A DNA stretch of 7,102 nt from Clostridiales bacterium (lineage in GTDB: Bacteria > Bacillota > Clostridia > Oscillospirales > CAG-272). Positions within the stretch are counted from its first letter, which is position 1. Each line of letters opens with the position of its first letter. The notes beneath the pieces are model-generated. The model searched no databases, was not told the DNA's origin, and saw only the letters and a program-made list of their open reading frames with translations. Shown here one piece after another: positions 4,881 through 7,102 of this stretch. The position numbers and the translations under genes are program-made. The stretch is from assembly GCA_003150035.1 (NCBI GenBank), contig QALR01000002.1, forward strand, positions 1-7,102. The letters are read 5' to 3'.

Positions 4881-7102
4881 ATGGCAGATGATTTTGGCTT
4901 AAAAATCGGTTTAGAAGGCGAAAAGGAATTCAAAAAGGCGCTTTCGGACATTAACCAGTCCTTCAAGGTTCTCGGCTCGGAGATGAAGGTTGTTTCCTCA
5001 CAGTTCGATAAAAACGATGAATCCGTGGAAGCGCTCACCGCCAGGAACCAGGTGCTGAGTAAGGAAATCGATACGCAGAAACAGAAGATTGAGACCTTGC
5101 GGCAGGCACTTGCCAACGCCTCTGAGTCCTTCGGTGAGAATGACCGCCGCACCCAATCTTGGCAGATTCAGCTGAACAACGCTACCGCTGCCCTCAATAA
5201 TATGGAACGTGAACTGTCAGCAAACAACGATGCACTGAATGAAGCCAACAGCGGCTTTGACGATGCCGAAAGTTCCGTGTCGGACATGGCGGATGAAATG
5301 GATGATGCTGCTGAAAACGCCGACGATATGGGTGATAAGATCGATGATGCCGGAGACAAGGCAGATAAATCCGGCGTTCGGTTTGAAAAACTCGGCGGGG
5401 TTCTGAAAGGGATCGGCACTGCAATGGGCGCTGTCGCAGTTGCCGCTGGGACTGCCGCCGTTGCACTCGGCAAGCAGGTCATTGATGCCTTCGGTGAGTT
5501 GGAACAGAATCTTGGCGGTTCGGAAGCTGTGTTCGGCGAATACGCAGCCGACATTCAGAAAATTGCGGAAGACGCCTACAAAAACATGGGCACCTCTCAG
5601 AGCGACTATCTTGCGACTGCGAACAAGATGGGCGCTCTTTTTCAAGGTTCCGGCATTGAACAGCAGCGGTCAATGGAACTGACCACGCAGGCAATGCAGA
5701 GGGCGGCAGATATGGCGTCCGTTATGGGCATTGATATGTCTGCGGCTCTGGAGGCAGTGACCGGCGCAGCCAAGGGCAACTACACTATGATGGACAACCT
5801 CGGTGTTGCCATGAACGCCACCACTCTGGAAGCCTACGCCATGTCAAAAGGCATCGATACTGCCTGGGCATCTATGAGCAACGCTGAAAAAGCGGAACTC
5901 GCCATGCAGTATTTCTTTGAATCTACGGAGCAGTACGCAGGCAATTTCGCCCGAGAATCGACCGAAACCATCTCCGGCTCTATCGGTCTTATGCAGGCTG
6001 CTGTGGAATCCTGGGTTGCGGGTCTGGGAAACGCCGATGCGGATATGCAGAATCTGACCGGAAATATGGTGGACGTCTTTAACGCGGTAGTAGACAATGT
6101 CGTGCCAGTCATTGAAAACATCGTCGAAGCCTTGCCTATTGCGACTGAAGGAATTTTGCAGGCAATCGGCGACCTACTGCCCACGCTGTTGGAAACTGTA
6201 ACGCAGCTGTTCACGCAGATTCTGGAAACGATTCTGACTCTTCTGCCGCAGCTGATCCCAACGGCAGTAGAAGCCATTATGACCATTGTGGGTGCGCTGA
6301 TCGAAAATCTTCCTCTGCTGATCGACGCGGCGGTACAGCTGATCACCGCACTGGTGGAAGGTCTTAGTTCGGCACTCCCGGAACTGATTCCTGCGGCAGT
6401 AGAAGCAATCACCACCATTGTGCAGGGACTTATCGACAACCTCCCGATGCTGCTGGACGCAGCTTTGCAATTGATCCTCGGTCTGGCACAGGGACTGCTT
6501 GACGCACTCCCTCAATTGATTGAGGCACTGCCAGCAATCATTACCGCCATTGTAGAGTTTATCATTGAAGCCATTCCGCAGATCATCGATGCCGGAATAC
6601 AGCTTCTCACCTCTCTGGTAGAGGCTTTGCCGGAGATTATCGAAGCCATTGTTGCGGCAATTCCACAAATCATTGACGGTATCGTAACAGCGGTATTGGA
6701 GGGTCTTCCGCTTATCATCCAGGCAGGCATTGACCTGCTTGTCGCGCTGGTACAGGCACTGCCGGACATCATTGTTACGATTGTTGAAGCAATACCCCAA
6801 ATCATCACGGGGATTGTGGATGCCCTCATTGCCAGCATTCCGCAGATTATCGAAACAGGCGTAACGCTGTTTATTTCGCTGATTGAAAATCTGCCTACCA
6901 TCATCGTTGAAATTGTCAAAGCGGTCCCGCAGATCATTTCTTCGCTCGTACAGGCATTCACCGAGTCCATGCCCAAAATCGTGGAGGTCGGTGCGAACCT
7001 TGTTCGCGGCCTGTGGCAGGGTATCCAGTCTCTTGCCGGTTGGCTCTGGGACAAGGTGTCCGGGTGGATCTCCTCCATCTGGGACGGCATCTGCGATTTC
7101 TT
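4881..7102 (+). CDS. Tape measure protein, N-terminal 740 residues (3' truncated by window)
   Basis: The frame is open from ATG 4881 to the window end and incomplete. Tape measure proteins run inside the tail tube, set its length and help DNA entry. ATG 4881 has GGAGG at 4866-4870, 10 nt upstream, and lies 19 bp after the T stop. Order of regions: a charged coiled-coil part (about 1-120; e.g. VEALTARNQVLSKEID); an Asp/Ala-rich acidic linker (126-163, with DDAAENADDMGDKIDDAGDK); a glycine/alanine hydrophobic segment that could insert in membrane (171-198); a phage minor tail/TMP core domain (about 200-385) with FGELEQNLGGSEAVFG, AADMASVMGIDMSAALEAV and TGAAKGNYTMMDNLGVAMN; a long Ile/Leu-rich repeat region with regular prolines (about 405-700); and a Trp-rich stretch (LWQGIQSLAGWLWDKVSGWI). 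The N-terminus and core match Clostridia phage tail proteins that I recognise. The C-terminal end is not visible. Confidence 0.95.
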   Translation, partial: MADDFGLKIGLEGEKEFKKALSDINQSFKVLGSEMKVVSSQFDKNDESVEALTARNQVLSKEIDTQKQKIETLRQALANASESFGENDRRTQSWQIQLNNATAALNNMERELSANNDALNEANSGFDDAESSVSDMADEMDDAAENADDMGDKIDDAGDKADKSGVRFEKLGGVLKGIGTAMGAVAVAAGTAAVALGKQVIDAFGELEQNLGGSEAVFGEYAADIQKIAEDAYKNMGTSQSDYLATANKMGALFQGSGIEQQRSMELTTQAMQRAADMASVMGIDMSAALEAVTGAAKGNYTMMDNLGVAMNATTLEAYAMSKGIDTAWASMSNAEKAELAMQYFFESTEQYAGNFARESTETISGSIGLMQAAVESWVAGLGNADADMQNLTGNMVDVFNAVVDNVVPVIENIVEALPIATEGILQAIGDLLPTLLETVTQLFTQILETILTLLPQLIPTAVEAIMTIVGALIENLPLLIDAAVQLITALVEGLSSALPELIPAAVEAITTIVQGLIDNLPMLLDAALQLILGLAQGLLDALPQLIEALPAIITAIVEFIIEAIPQIIDAGIQLLTSLVEALPEIIEAIVAAIPQIIDGIVTAVLEGLPLIIQAGIDLLVALVQALPDIIVTIVEAIPQIITGIVDALIASIPQIIETGVTLFISLIENLPTIIVEIVKAVPQIISSLVQAFTESMPKIVEVGANLVRGLWQGIQSLAGWLWDKVSGWISSIWDGICDF
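6180..6971 (+). repeat. Degenerate 66-bp / 132-bp coding repeats in the tape measure gene (22/44-residue periodic)
   Basis: Codons 434-697 of the tape measure protein form twelve consecutive 22-residue steps. A proline in a context like L-P-x-L/I-I starts the steps at residues 434, 456, 478, 500, 522, 544, 566, 610, 654 and 698. From 566 onward the proline spacing becomes 18+11+15, repeated three times exactly, so the unit is now 44 residues (132 bp). Typical unit openings are PQIIDAGIQLL, PLIIQAGIDLL and PQIIETGVTLF. DNA identity between units is only partial, so these are old or codon-diverged duplications. Confidence 0.88.

Noticed and set aside
5834..7090. Three long overlapping minus-strand frames (about 192-208 codons) opposite the tape measure repeats
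   Set aside because: They result from the repetitive Ile/Leu/Glu/Ala codons of the tape measure gene; their products are low-complexity Ser/Ile/Met or Gln/Asn/Arg text with no family resemblance.

Overview
The window is a contiguous, single-direction (+ strand) block of the head and tail morphogenesis genes of a long-tailed, non-contractile (siphovirus-type) phage or prophage. The order is portal (3' end only), ClpP-like prohead protease, HK97-fold major capsid protein, gp6-like head-tail connector, head-closure/adaptor, HK97 gp10-like protein, tail terminator-like protein, phi13-family major tail protein, tail assembly chaperone G with its frameshifted G-T extension, and the first 740 codons of a tape measure protein. 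No host gene, RNA gene, CRISPR array, insertion sequence, integrase or attachment site is visible, so the window cannot show whether this is a free phage or an integrated prophage.

The host is probably a Firmicute, most likely a gut-type Clostridia member (inference). The gene order and protein families are typical of Clostridia prophages. Every confidently placed start has a full GGAGG Shine-Dalgarno 8-10 nt upstream, and base composition is about half G+C by eye.

Layout: 1-1048 portal end and protease, whose coding regions overlap by 65 bp; 1066-2253 capsid; 2271-3676 four small head-tail joining genes, most overlapping by a few bases (TTGA, ATGA), which implies translational coupling; 3680-4276 major tail protein; 4290-4861 chaperones G and G-T; 4881-7102 tape measure protein, running off the window. 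There is no gene-free stretch above 300 bases. The 207-base interval between the G stop and the tape measure start (4674-4880) is occupied by the T reading frame.

The genes form one assembly line. Capsid protein assembles with portal, the protease trims the capsid delta domain, and the connector, adaptor and terminator proteins join head to tail. The major tail protein polymerises around the tape measure protein with help from G and G-T. The most informative non-gene signal is a textbook -1 programmed frameshift cassette at 4652-4698: an A AAA AAC heptamer, a 5-nt spacer, and a perfect 10-bp stem that contains the G stop codon. Two further points deserve attention: a probable ATA (or lost ATG) start for the gp10-like gene, and a strict 22/44-residue proline-phased repeat in the tape measure protein. 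I see no sign of an undescribed biological system; this is a well-formed but conventional structural module.
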